Source: Zonotrichia leucophrys gambelii
Lineage: Eukaryota; Chordata; Aves; Passeriformes; Passerellidae
Assembly: GCF_028769735.1 (NCBI RefSeq)
Contig: NC_088170.1
Location: 48,703,585 to 48,767,584, forward strand
DNA length: 64,000 nucleotides
Reading direction: 5' to 3'
Below are positions 10,546 to 23,066 of this stretch, piece after piece. The notes beneath the pieces are model-generated. The model saw only the letters and a list, made by a program, of their open reading frames with translations. It did not search any database and had not been told where the DNA came from. Each line of letters starts with the position of its first letter. Positions within the stretch are counted from its first letter, which is position 1. Position numbers and translations under genes: made by a program.

Positions 10546-13500
10546 CCACAAGTCTTAAGGGTCACATACATTTTGTTTCTACAGAATGATGCCGCATCAG
10601 TACTGGCAAGACTACTGATGGAGGGGGAGACATCTCAAAGGTCTGGACATTCATGGGGTACAAGAGCAGCAAGTAAACTCCTTGTGACCCTTGAGGTGAA
10701 ATAAGGAAGGAAAAATGTAGAATGTTTGTCCAAACTTATGACTTTTGAAGGATGTACACAGATGACTACCAAAATAATAGATAAGACCAAAAAAAAAAAA
10801 TTGAAAGAACAACTAAACTGGCCTGTTTACTGTTTTAATTCTTTGGTTCATGTTTATGCAGGATTGAAAACTTGGCCAAGGAAATTTCAAATTAGCTAAC
10901 TGAAAAAATATTCTGAAAAATATACTTTACTGACAATTTTTATTATGTAAGAATGACATATTTTAGTCAGCAGGGCTTAGATAATAGTTTCTGACCTTCT
11001 GCTGAATGGCTGTCACCATCTTGACTTGAATGTTTCCTTTAACTTCCACAGTGGCCTTTGCTATGGAAGAGTTTACAGACAAGAGAAGAGACTGACAACA
11101 CTCTCAGAAATCCATCCAAACCCTGAACTTTTGTGATTGTTTGAACCATAAACCTTCTTCTGGCATGCACAAAGTGTTACGTGTCAGTTTGGCTGTGCTT
11201 ATGACCTGTTAAAGGTCCATTGTCAGAATCTTTTTCAATTCTTCTGCCATTCCTTGTAGCTAGGTTTTATTCCTCTGTGAAGAAGAAATCTTCATGAAGA
11301 GACAGCAGAGAAAGAACCTTAACAGTAACCTTTGATACCATTTACATGCTGTGAAATGCTTGCCAGGTCATTTTGCAAGTCTGTTGAGGCCCAGTGTTGC
11401 AAAGTGTTTGCATGGAGCACATACTAAATAGATACTAATTTAAAATTGTTCATGGTTCCAGCAGGTGCTATTTTCATTTTTCTATGTGTTATTGCAAATA
11501 TGGCATAGAAATGTTAGGAAATTGCTTAAGAAATAAATAACTACACGAATGAAAGATAAAATGGACAGTTTGAGAGGAAAGAGTGAGTCCACCAGTGCAA
11601 AGAATGTCACCAGTAAGAATAATTTTGAAAGATGGCAGCTGCAGTAAAAAGAAACCTTTTCTGAGGCAGTACTCCAATTCTGGCTCAGAAGGAAGTGTGT
11701 TACTTACTGAATTATGAGCAACATTCTGTTCAACATCCTGTTTAAAGATGGTATTTTCTCTTTGCACTGCAAAGGAAGGGAACAGAAGCCTTCCAGTGAA
11801 CAGATGTATTTTATTCCACTGAACTGCCATTGGTAGACTGTGTTAAAATGTTTTAAGGCATATATTTCTTTAAAGATAATGTAATAGATTTTTAAATTTT
11901 ACAATATATATGAAATTACTGTGGAATTTGAGTTGATGTTGATCAAACAATGAATATGAGATATAGAAGCCATCTTAGAAAAACGAAAGGCAAAAGAAAG
12001 GGTGTAGATGTGATTGAGAGCCTTGGAGAGGAGAGGTTAAATAGATGAACTTGGGGCCTTTGCCATCACACAAAGAAAAAGTGGTCAGAAGTAGTTTGGT
12101 TTGTCCCATTTCATCCTCTGCTGTCTTCATCCTGATCTACTGAGAACAATAGAATAGGGACATATGGTACTCTAAAATATTAATCTGTCACTTAAAGTAA
12201 CAAACCTAACTTTAAATGGTGAGCCATTCCAGCATAGAAAACATGCTCACAAATCTACATTCTAATGCATTCTGACTCTGTGGAAAAATATATGTAAACA
12301 CTGCTTAAAAATGAACTAGTAGAAAACTTTGTATATACTGCAGAGAAATCTGTTCTATAAATAAACTTTCCCATTTTTATTTTGAATGCTGCCTGCACCA
12401 TATAACAGCACATTTTATAAAATATTATATCACATGGCAACACATTTAATAAAATAATATAGTAATTGGATTATTTCAAACACAGCATTTTTTTCTCAGT
12501 TTTGCTTTTATAAGCTGCTCTCGTTTAGTACTATGATATTCAGACAGTAGGAATTTATATTTTCTACAGGTTTTTTAAACTCTTGTCACAGGTTTTTATT
12601 TTGATTCTTTTGGTAATCGTGTTAGCTATATTTGCAGTTATGTTGATTTTCCATGTTCTTTAATCCAGTATGTACTGGTACTGAATTGCTACCACAGGAA
12701 AAAAAAAATGAAATAGGTAAAATTTTGCCTTTGGATGACTGTATAAATTATCTGTGTTCAGAACTGACATCACAAATAACCAAACTTTACCTCCTAGCTA
12801 CAAGGAATTGTAAAGATGCTGGATTCTCAGATATTCCCTGTCCCAGGATTACCAAATGTTAGAGGATCCAGATTTAAACCATACACTGCATGGTGCTCCG
12901 TACATAGTCCCAGTGACTGTAGAGCATAGAATTCTCTACTGCCTGGATAGACAACTTAGGTTTTCTCCAGATTCAGAAAAGAGTAATAGTTACCCTTGGG
13001 GTGCACTTCATCTCATCCTGCTGTTGGCATCTAAAATTAATCATACTCTAGAATTGCCTATATATTTTTGTCATCCCTATAGAAAAATATAGCACAATTA
13101 ATTCACACTTGGGTGTCTATATTTCAGATAGCTAAAATTCATTACCTGCAGCAGCTCTCCTCTTCCAAGAGTCCAGGAGTCCCACTTTGGGAAGAATGTT
13201 AGAGGGAATACTTTCTTTTTCCACAAGATTTAATAGTGTTTAGCAGCCTTATGTTTATTTGTTCAATATGCAAAGACCTTTAGGATGCATACAGAGCACA
13301 AAATAAATTATAACTTGATTGAGAAAAAAAAACATTTTTTGCTTGGTTGGGATAGAAAAGAAGAGAAGTCACTGGATCAGGATTAACCTGGGAAAACAGT
13401 AGCTGGAACCAGAGTGTCCCTGCTGTGAAACAGGGAAGAGGAAAGCTTGATAAGTCATTGCAATAGAGCTCAAAACTGACTGAGGTATTTCAATAGTCTT

Positions 13501-15869
13501 CCAGAAATGCTTAGCAATGGATTTGTGTCTGTTGGTGCTATTCAACATTGGCCCTAGCAATATGTTACTTTCTCTATTTTTCTACTTTAAAACCGATGCA
13601 GTCTGTGTTAGTTCTATTTTATTCTAATGGAGACATAAATCTTTGTCCTAGCACACCATAGTAAAATGAAGTCTGAATAACTAAACCTGCTGGGGAAGAA
13701 CGTTCTACATTTCTATAAAGTGTTCATTCAATTTTCAACAAGCAACATATTTTTTCTCTCAGATTTGACACATGCAATTTTATTTTCAGTGTTTATACAT
13801 TGTCTGTTCTTTTGGCAAGTAGCAGACAGTGTACAGTAAGTTATTCTATTACATTGTAAAAAATTTGCCAACTACATATTTAAAGACACAAAAATATTTG
13901 GATTAATTAGCTGGTATTTTATATTTGACAAGAAGTTCTCAGAACAAAGGTGTGAGGCCTTCATTGCAATGGGAATTAAAGTGGTCTGAATTTTCTGTTT
14001 TATGAGATAGTCAACAGCTGTTCTTTGTAGAACAAGTGCAGCAGGTTATTAAGTGGCTCAGTGTTCCATTCATGTCACTGTTTCCTTTCTAAGGGAAAGG
14101 ATTGGGTAGAAAAAATGGCTATAAAGGACAAAACCTGTGGGTTTGTCTTTGCTATTTTACAACGAATCTTCAGCAGATGTGTTTAATATTTGCTAGTTGA
14201 CATGCCTGCAGACTTCCCTAAAGTTATGTATTTCTCAATTATTATAAACTGTAATAACAGTTCTATTGATCAATAAATGCCTTCAAGGCATAGTCTCATG
14301 GATGCCAAATTATGAAACAATAGAGATGGTTGAATCATGTTTCTGCAACATAAAATGCAAATTCTTTTGGAGGTCCATAAAGATTTAGAATCTAATTCAC
14401 TTCCTCATTGCTATGTTTTCACTTCAAAGCCCAATAGTAGCAAACTTAGCTTTTGCCTGGAGCATGCAGGTATAACATGGAGGATGTAGAGGAAACAGAT
14501 GTAGAGGAGGTAGAAGAAAGTGTTTTTTTCAAACAGTTTCAGTAGAAGTGCTGCAGTTTAATGTATGTACCCACATGTGACTGGCTGTTTGATATCATGA
14601 TTGTGTTCAGACACTGCAAGTTTCAAAGTCTGGTTTGTTCTCACAATATACAAGAATTCTTTTTTCACAGTGCGTTGGCTAACCTGTGTTCATCTGCATG
14701 GTGTCAGGTTTATTGAAAAGTGCAGGCTCTTTGAAATTGATATTTTATTCTTACCTCTTAATAGTCTTAACATTTCTTCAAAAATACTATAGTATCACAG
14801 ATATCCTTTGACCAAAATATGTTTTTTGATGTCAGCGCAGTTCAATATCTAGACCCTAGCCCATTGTGGAGCTGCAAAAGAAGTGGCCTATATTTTTCTG
14901 TCTAGCAAAATTTCAACAAAATTTCAACAAAAGGTGTGAAAGAGACAAAATCTCCTATATAAAGTGAAGGAAATCACTTTAAAGCATAGGGATCTTGGAA
15001 AAGGACAGAGAAGGGAAAAGACTAAGGGAGAAAACAATTGATACACAGCAAGATCTTGTTGAAGACAATAAACGAAATGTCAAAAAACAAATGTAGGTTC
15101 CAGCTGTTTCAGAAGAGAAGATTAAGACAGAAGAGGAGTCGGTCTCTCAAGTTTTCTACTTAGGGAAAACAATCCATATGGTGCACATTCATCCATTCTG
15201 CTGCAGTTCACAGCCTGTTGGGGTGTTACTTTTGGTGAGAATGGCCTTTGGAGTGAACTGTTGAGAATCATGGAAAAATTCTATAATTAATAAAGGAAGA
15301 TTATTTGTCTTCCTGGGGCCCAGGTAAGAGACATCACCAAGAAACTTTCCAGAGTGATATGGTCCACTGATTATTACAGAGTTTGTGACTGTATTTAGGG
15401 CATAAGTGCATGTATTATGAAAAGTCTATGAAAAGGAAGGAGCATGTGTGCCAAAGCTCCCTATGCTTCTTGTTCACAGGAGCACACATCAGAAGAAGCA
15501 AAATTACAGTAGTGATATTTTGCAAGTACAGAAACCAGTAACTTGAAGCTCTAAAGCAAATGTCTATAAGTAAAGGGTTTTTTCAGTAGCTGTTTGATTT
15601 TACTCACCTTGACCTTCACCATACACACACGTTCTAGCTTTTCCACATTGTAAGCTTGGAAGACCACCACTAATAAGGAAATACACTTAATTTCCTGCTT
15701 TATGATGTCATTATGATATGGCTGATATAATTTTTTCCCCAGTCTCTTATGAACAAAGCTAAACAATTTTGTAATTTTTAGCCTATTCTAACTCTTACCA
15801 TTGTGTACTGGTCTGTACAGTCAATGAGTAATCTATTTTGGTGAGTTCAGCTAGCAATGTATTTGTGCT

Positions 15870-16250
15870 ATCTCAGAATTGCAGAATATGCTGAGTTGGA
15901 AGAGTCCCACAACGATCCTCCAGTCCAGCTCCTGTGTTCCCTGCACAGAACATCCCCAAGGGTCACACCATGTCCCTAAGAATATTGTCCAAACACTTCT
16001 TGAACTCCAGCAGGCTGGTGCTGTGACCACGTCCCTGGGGGGCCTGTTCCAATGACCAACAACCCTCTGGATGAAGAACTTTTATCTAACATCCAATCTA
16101 AACCTCCCTGAGGCAACTTCAGGCCATTCCCTAACATCCTGCTGCTGATCATCACAAAGAGATCAATGCCTGTCCCTCCTCTTCCCCTCATAAGGAAGTT
16201 GTAACTGCAATGAGGTTTCCCCTCAGTCTCCTCTTCTCTAGGCTAAACAG
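15870..16250 (-). mobile_element. CR1 LINE, 3' part, minus strand
   Basis: Read on the minus strand, this is a CR1 C-terminal coding end plus 3' UTR. The minus frame 15976-16191 contains LFVMISSRM followed by GNGLKLPQGGLDWML, the decayed form of the CR1 ORF2 C-terminal signature. The plus-strand start is the reverse complement of the CR1 tail. LFVMISSRM is shared, with one change, with the plus-strand copy ending at 18426, so both belong to the same or a sister subfamily. It is truncated at about 16250, well short of the reverse-transcriptase core. Confidence 0.9.
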
Positions 16251-16876
16251 ATTTTACTTGCAAGTACTGGTATTTTTTTCCTCCTTACAGAATGTAGTGT
16301 GCATGTTTTCAGCATGCTTTTCCCCTTGTGCATATGGAAGATATCATTACATTCCAGTGAAGCATTCAATTTTTAATTGTTAGAGTCCATAAACATGAAA
16401 GAAAAAAAAAAAAAGAGAAACTTGTACTTTCCTGATTTGCTTAAAAGGGAAAGTCTCCTTAAGCAGCCACCTTGAATTCTAGTACCCATTTCAAACATAA
16501 TATTTTAAAAGGACAGTATGGATGCTAAAAGAAATATTTCTGCTAAAAAGTTAATTTCTGTTGTTGCTTTTTATTATTATTTTAGGTTGCAATTTTTATT
16601 TCATGGAATAATTATTTCATACCTCAAGTCTTAAACATTCTAAAAATCTTTTTTATTGGAAGTTCATTAACTGGACAATGCAGAAAATCTGATCAAGTCT
16701 TCTGTGTTTGATACACAATTAACTAGAACATGCTGATTTGGAAGGAGTGGAGGCATAAAGTAAATAAGATCCATCTGCGACTGTAAAAAATTGAGCTATC
16801 TTCTCATTACAATATGAAGCATGAGACACAGTTGTATCACAACATCATATTCTGGAGTTGGTCATGACAACAATTT

Positions 16877-16925
16877 CAGAATTATTACAAATTATTACAA
16901 ATTATTACAAATCATTACAAATTAT
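16877..16925 (+). repeat. Tandem decamer array, unit ATTATTACAA
   Basis: About four and a half copies of a 10 bp unit, with one T-to-C change in the fourth copy (atcattacaa). It lies in unique sequence between CR1 fragments. Confidence 0.9.
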
Positions 16926-17349
16926 GCCAGCAAAGATGTAAGCTGAAAATGCTTAAGTTTGTAAGAAACTGAGCTGTTGATTTTATTAGTTGTGTTTGTT
17001 ACTAGGAGAGAAGCTTTTAAAGCTGCATGCAGTGTTAATTGCACATTTCTTTCCTGTCTTGCAGAGAATGACATAAAACCACTGATGTGTTTACTTTAGT
17101 TTCCAAAAGCTAATGTAAAGGAATAAAATTTACTTAGCATGAAGTCAATCTTGCTACTGTAAAACACTTAATGTTAAAACATTATGACACATTTCTTCTG
17201 CATAACTACAAAAATGTAAGGGGAAGCACAGAAGAAAACCATTCCTATTTAAATCCTATGATTTAAAAAGAAACAAAATTAATATTTTTTTATCAAATAG
17301 TAGCCCACAGTAAGCAAAGAGCTAATTTTGAGCTAACTCTTAGTACAAA

Positions 17350-18426
17350 ATATCCAGCACTCCACTGGATAAACACTTTATGTGATGGGTGAGCAACTGG
17401 CCCATGAGTCAGGCCCAAAGGGTTACAGTGAATGGGGTGACCTCAGACTGGTGACCTGTCACTAGTGGGGTTCCACAGGGCTCCATCCTTGGCCCTGTGC
17501 CCTTCAACATCCTTACATGACTTGGACATCGTACAGGAGGGGGTATTGAGCAAGCTCACAGACAATACAAAACTGGGAGGAGCTGTTGACTCCTTCAAGG
17601 GCAGGGAGGCCCTGCAGAGAGGCCCTGACAACACAGAGAGCAGGGCAATCACCAACCGTATGAAGTTCAACATTGGAAAGTGCCAGATTCTGTACCTGGG
17701 ATGGGGCAACTCTGGATGCATGGACAGACTGGGGAATGAGAGACTGGAAAGCAGTGCTGCAGAAAGGGACGTGGGAGTCCTGGTCAATGGCAGGTTTGAG
17801 TCAGCAGTGCCCTGGCCTATCCAGCCAGGAGGGCCACCTGTGTCCTGGGGTGCATCAGGCACAGCATCATCAACTGGGCAAAGGAGGGGATTGTCCTGCT
17901 CTGCTCTGCACTCCTGCAGCCTCACTTGGAATATTCTGGCCAGTTTTGGGTGCCTCAGTATAAGAAAGTCATAAAGCTATCTGAAAGTGGCCAAAGGAGG
18001 GCAATGAAGATGATGAAGGGCCTTGAGGGGAAGCTGTGTGAGGAGAGGCTGAGGTCACTTGGTCTGTTCAGCCTGGAGAAGACTGAGGGGAGACCTCATT
18101 GCAGTTACAACTGCCTCATGAGGGGAAGAAGAGCAGGCACTGATCTCTTTGTGGTGATCAGCAGCAGGATGTGAGGGAATAGCCTGAAATTGTGTCAGGG
18201 GAGGTTTAGGTTGGATATTATGGAAAGGGTCTTCACCCAGAAGGTGGTTTGGTACTGGAACAGGTTCCCCAGGGAAGTGATCACAGCACCAGCCTGACAG
18301 AGTTCAAGAAGTGTTTGAACAGAGCTCTCAGGAGCGTGGTGTGACCCTTCTGTGCAGGGCCAAGAGCTGGACTGGATGATCATTATGGGACCCTTCCAAC
18401 TCAGCATATTCTGTGATTCCATGATT
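17350..18426 (+). mobile_element. CR1 LINE, 5'-truncated, with internal deletion
   Basis: CR1 is an avian non-LTR retrotransposon whose ORF2 encodes an endonuclease and reverse transcriptase. This copy starts inside the RT palm and runs to an intact 3' end (ATTCTGTGATTCCATGATT, 18409-18427). The plus frame from 17465 shows the region after the RT catalytic box, but the box reads LTDNTKLGG where active CR1 has FADDTKLGG, so a catalytic Asp is lost. A short deletion appears near 17640. Later frames carry the C-terminal LFVVISSRM and VISSRM-stop region. Its last 40-50 bp resemble the tail of the SINE at 46434-46572. Confidence 0.93.
17465..17830 (+). pseudogene. CR1 ORF2 reverse-transcriptase remnant
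   Basis: The frame runs from just upstream of the RT active-site motif into the thumb-like region (SKLTDNTKLGG at roughly residues 28-38, then GREALQRGP and later RLESSAAERDVGVLV). These blocks occur in that order in CR1 ORF2. The catalytic Asp-Asp pair is replaced by Asp-Asn, and the frame shifts after about residue 120. It cannot make an active enzyme. Confidence 0.85.
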
Positions 18427-18486
18427 TATTAGCAGTTGTGGTTACAAGAGGGATTGAAAGGAGGATCTCAGGAGCTAGAGGGTTTT

Positions 18487-19450
18487 CAGCCTGATCTCAG
18501 TGCTGGCTAGGGTCATGTGATCATCTTGAGCACCATGTTGCAGCATGTGCAGAACAACCAGGGGATCGACTCAGCTAGTATGGATGTAGGAAAGGCAGGT
18601 CCTGCTAGACTAGCACCATCACCTTCATTGACAAGGTGACTGGCTAGTGGGTGAGCAAAAATCTGTGCATGTTTTCTACTTGGACTTTATCAAAACTTTT
18701 GACACTGTTTCCCATAGTATTCTGTTGGAGAAACTGGCAGCTCATGCCTTTGACAGGCGCATTCTATGCTGGATTAAAAACTGGCTGGATGCTGAGGCCC
18801 AGAGAGTGGTGGTGAATGGAGTTACATTCAATTGGTGGCTGGTCTCCTGTGGTGCTCCCCAGGGCTTGGTGCTGTGGTGAGCCCTGATTTATTATCTGTA
18901 TTGTGACCTAGACAAGGGGTCAAGGGTTGCTCAGTGATTTTGCAAATGACTCTAAATTATGCGGGATTGTTGAGCTGCTGGAGGGCAGGAAGGCTCTCCA
19001 GAGGGATCTGGATAGGCTGGATTAATGTTCTGAGACAACTGGATGAGGTCTTACAAGGAGAAGTGCCAGGTCCTACCCTTGGGTCACAACAATTCCATGC
19101 AACACTACGGGCTTGGGACGGAACGACTGGAAAGCTGTATGGCAGAAAAGGATGTGGGGATGCTCCTTGGCAGTCAGTTACGTGTGAGCCAATGTGCGTG
19201 TCCCTGTGGCCAGGAAGGCCAGTGGCATCCTGGCTTGGAGCAGAAACAGTGTGGCCAGGGAACTAGGGCGGTGAATGTCTCCCTGTACTTGTCACTGGTA
19301 CCACACTTCAAGCTCTGTGTCCAGTATTGGCCCCTCACTACAAGAAAGACATTGAGGTGCTGGAGTGTGTCCAGAGAAGGGCAACAAAGCCAGATGAGGG
19401 TTTGAAGCACAAGTACTTATGAGGAACAGTTGAAGGAGCTGGGATTATTG
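18487..19450 (+). mobile_element. CR1 LINE, truncated at both ends, plus strand
   Basis: The copy runs from the fingers of the CR1 reverse transcriptase (a degraded QHGF..RSCLT-type region at about 18565-18615), through the palm, to the post-RT region ending in 'gaggaacagttgaaggagct' near 19441. The usual 3' UTR and terminal ATTCT-type repeat are missing, so it is 3'-deleted as well as 5'-truncated. Its nucleotide character differs from the copy ending at 18426, so the two are separate insertions only about 60 bp apart in the same orientation, not one element. Confidence 0.92.
18647..18950 (+). pseudogene. CR1 ORF2 reverse-transcriptase palm remnant
   Basis: The best-preserved RT peptide in the window. 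It has YLDFIKTFDTVSHSILLEKL (the first catalytic Asp box, YLDF.KAFD in active CR1), then WIKNWLDAEAQRVVVNG and CGAPQGLVLW (the PQGSVLGP box). A stop follows immediately. The YADD-equivalent box downstream reads FAND (18939-18950), so the second catalytic Asp pair is broken. This is a dead LINE copy. Confidence 0.9.
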
Positions 19451-20403
19451 CTAAATACTTCACAGTCAGATTAGCAATCTTCAAAGGTGAGTGGTGGTTC
19501 CACTTTAAGAAATTATTCATTATATTCCATGTATCTATCAGTTGATATTATGCTTACTTGTTTCTTTGTGACTTTCTTCATAAGATAGATTGGTTTTACA
19601 ATTTTAGTGGCATGTTAAGCAAGAAACTTGGGCCTCTGAGGAAAATGCACAAAATTGTCCTCAGTATATAAAAAGGATGTAATGTGGATTTAGGCTTTAA
19701 GCTGAGCAATATTCTGTTGCTTGTTGTGGTTTTGATACCTTGTTTTACATTATGCTCTCATTCATCATATATGAACAACTTCACAGCTGTTATTTCCTTT
19801 CAGCTTAAGCAAATAATGCCTGTGGTAGCCAAGGGCAAAATTAGATCAGTAGAAAGAAGAAGTTATTTTTAAATGGAAAATTATTTCTTTTGCTAGATAA
19901 AAAATCTTTGCCTGAAACCAGTGTATTTTTGACATACCTTCAGAAACAAATTTCTCTAAAATGTTATTACCTCTGCGAGTATTTCAAGCTAACTCTTTAT
20001 TGCTTTGCTGTTAGTCTGAAATACTCAAAGTAAAAGTTTGTGTGGAAGCATTTATATTGTTCTATATTGTTTTGTTCTGTCAGGAGTTTTTATTAAGTTG
20101 TTCAGATGGATTTTTATGTACTTCTGTTGCTGTAATATATGGGGTTTTTGTCAGTCCTGAAGACAAAATGTATAAAATCTGCAAACTTATCATGAATATG
20201 ATATGATTTATGTAAATTGATGTGTTAAACACTACAAGAGATCACTTTTTAGTAACTCATTATAAGGGTATTTTTTTGTAATACCCTTCAGCAGGGGGTC
20301 TCAAATGACTTTACAAATGGAAATCAGTTAAACTTTTTGGTTCCAGAAGGTAAACCACAGTCTTGAAATATTTAGAATTAGGGAATATGTCAATACTGTA
20401 TCA
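19451..20403. other. Unique AT-rich spacer between CR1 copies
   Basis: No repeat or gene is recognised. The sequence is AT-rich with scattered T runs. The open frame at 19684-19872 has no recognisable features. It separates two CR1 insertions. Confidence 0.55.
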
Positions 20404-21357
20404 TCCCCCAGGGATCATTTTTGGGCCCAGTTGTGTTTAATACATCTTTATTGATGATCTGGATGAGGGGATTGAGCCTACTTCATTTGCAAATTTGCAG
20501 ATGACACCAAGCTGGGTACAAGTGTTGGTGTGCTGGAGGGTAGGAGGGCTCTGCAGAGGGACCTGAACAGGCTGGATGGATGGGCCAAATCCAACAATAT
20601 GAGGTTTAGCAGGACCAAGTGCCAGGAACTACACTTTGGTCACAATAACCCCGTCCAGTGCTACAGGCTGGGGACAGAGTGGCCGGACAGTGGCCAGGCA
20701 GAAAAGGCCCTGGGGGCACTGAATGACCGCAGAGTGAGCCACTGTGTGCCCAGGTGGCCAAGAAGGCCAATGGCATCCTGGCCTGGATCAGCAGTAGGGT
20801 GGCCAGCAGGAGCAGGGTGGTGACTCCTTCCCCTGTACTTGGCACTGGTGAAGCCACACCTTGAGTGCTGTGTCCAGCTCTGGTCCCCCCAGTTGAGGAG
20901 GGATGTTGAGATGGTGGAGCACATTCAGAGAATGGCAACAAGACTGGTGAAGAGTCTGGAACACAAGTTCTGTGAGGGAGCTGGGGTTGTTTATCCTGGA
21001 GAAGAGGAGGCTCAGGGGAGACCTTATCACTCTACAACCACCTGAAAGCGGCTGAGCTGGGGGGGGTTGGCCTCTTCTCCCAGGGAACCAGAGACAGGAC
21101 AAGAGGACACAGTCTAAGCTGGGCCAGGGGAGGTTTAGGCTGGACATTAGGAAAAAGTTCTTCACAGAAAGGGTGACTCAGCATTGGAGTGGGCTGCCCA
21201 GGAAGGTGGTGGAGTTGCTGTCCCTGGAGGTGTTTAAGAAAAAACTGAATGTGGTACTCAGTGCTATAGTCTAGTTGAAAAGATGGTATTAGATCATAAT
21301 TTGGACTCAGTAATCTCAAAGGTCATTTCCAACCTAATTGATTTGTGATTTTGTGAT
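20404..21357 (+). mobile_element. CR1 LINE, 5'-truncated, complete 3' end
   Basis: This copy starts at the PQG box of the reverse transcriptase (cccccagggatc at 20405) and continues to a CR1-type tail (TTGTGATTTTGTGATC, about 21343-21357). The active-site box reads K-FADD-TKLG (FADD at 20494-20505) and is intact, unlike the other copies here. The frame then drifts: the 20530-20823 frame carries GRRALQRDLNRLDGWAKSNN and CQELHFGHNNPVQCYRLGTEW, after which indels shift it. It lacks the endonuclease and most of the RT, so it is not autonomous. Confidence 0.93.
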
Positions 21358-23032
21358 CACACAATGAAAATTTCACTGAAGAAGAAAATAGGGAAAATTA
21401 GAGTGTTTGAAGAGCAATGGAATATTTAAAGAGAAAAAAATAACATCTATGATTTTCTTTCTGTAAAGATCATGGGCTCTTACTTTATTTATGGCTTTGT
21501 GTATTTCAGATAAAGCAGAAACTGGAAGCCCTCTGCATTATTTCTTTAGAGATCTGTAAATGACAGCATCAACACTTTAAGTCATACTCATTAAAAGAGA
21601 GCATAACAACATCTAGGAAAGGACACCTCTGTCTTTGTGTTTGTGATTGTTAGAAATTGCATTTCCTTTTTTTTTTTCCTAACTGTTTACAATTTGTGTT
21701 AATTAAGTCTGAAATAGGAATATTCCCATATATGAAGCAAGCCATTGAAAAAGCCTTTGCTACAAGATTGTCCAAAAATCCTGCTGGTGCCTTTGCCTTT
21801 GTGCTTCCACAATCTTTCTCAATATAGACTGTGGTTTTATCAGTCTTTAAGGTAACCACTGGAGGAGTCTTTCTTTTAAGTGATGAGAATAGTCCATGCC
21901 ACGGTTCCTATACTATATCCAACCTGCTGGATCTGCACCTGAAATGTTGAAGGATGTGTATGTTGATAGCAGGACATGAGATTTAGTAAAAAGTATTGGA
22001 GAATATTCCCACTATACCATTGAGTATAGTAAGTCCTGGAGGATTAAATGGAGTTCAGTTCATAAAGGTGTTGCAACAACTTTTTCCTGTCATAGTTAAC
22101 ATCATCAACTCACTGCTTCTTGCATGTTAGCTCCACAGACTTCATCCCATAAAACTTTGTCTGCAGCAACCTGAATCCTCTGATGTGAAAACACTGATCT
22201 GACACAGTGCCTGCTCCCCTGAATGATTTATGTTGCTATGCCCAGAGAAAAAGTATTTTCTTAAAAAGTATTAATGTATAGTTAACATATTGTGTCTGAC
22301 TTACCATGAAAACACGTCAATATTTATTTCACTTTTTATCTGCTATTCCAATGCTACTAACTAGAAAGAGTAGAGCCATGTGAACAGGGAGGTATTAGCT
22401 TGTACCCAAGGATGAATTTGAAAATAATTATTTCTGCCATAACTCTTGCAATCCATATGGATAAAGTACAGTACTGGCACTAGTATCTACAGGTCCATCT
22501 GCACAGAGCCTCATTTTACTGCATAAGGTAAAGCTTTGTAAACCTAGCCATCTGTTTCAAGTTTATTCCCCAGAACCTCTAAGTAAGACTGGGAAATAAA
22601 GATTGTAAAAAAATAGAAAAGGAAATGATTAAAAATAATTTTTGAGTTTTTTATATGATAATTTATGTTTCTAAAATTATTTAAAATAATAAAGACATTG
22701 TTTGACTATGGTAGTGGCATCTGCTAAATACTATATAGTCATAAAGACCTAATCCTCCTTCACCTGGCAGTAGAATGCAACTTCAACAAAGGCAACAGAG
22801 TAGCAGCACTACACAATCAGACTCTGTATTTTTTCCCATGATAGTAATGAGTGGATATTTTGTTTTGACTCTTCCAGTGATTTCCTTTTGGTTTTAGGAG
22901 GACCTATGGATGTTTTAAAAATTATTATCTCTCCCTCCTTTGTTGGCGAACACGAGACTCTATACACATTTGGTAGTACCTACTTAATAGCTTGAGTACT
23001 TTTGATTAGTCCCAGATATGTGTGTATATGCA

Positions 23033-23066
<34 letters not shown>

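Larger units (their letters stand above)
8215..15869. other. Unique intergenic DNA, no gene seen
   Basis: No exon, RNA or transposon was recognised over about 7.6 kb. Open frames are short (at most about 120 codons) and lack motifs. Embedded items listed separately are a palindromic CRE-like cluster at 8911-8956 and a purine-rich tract at 10255-10545. Sequence around 9230-9580 is less AT-rich and non-repetitive and could be constrained, but that cannot be judged without alignment. Confidence 0.5.

Noticed and set aside
10213..10551. 112-codon Ser/Phe/Leu-rich frame, minus strand
   Set aside because: Translation of a purine-rich tract.
16877..16925. Possible CRISPR-like array
   Set aside because: Units are contiguous 10-mers without spacers, in vertebrate DNA; a simple tandem repeat.
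17443..17925. 160-codon open frame, minus strand
   Set aside because: It is the antisense strand of a CR1 element whose sense frame carries recognisable RT motifs.
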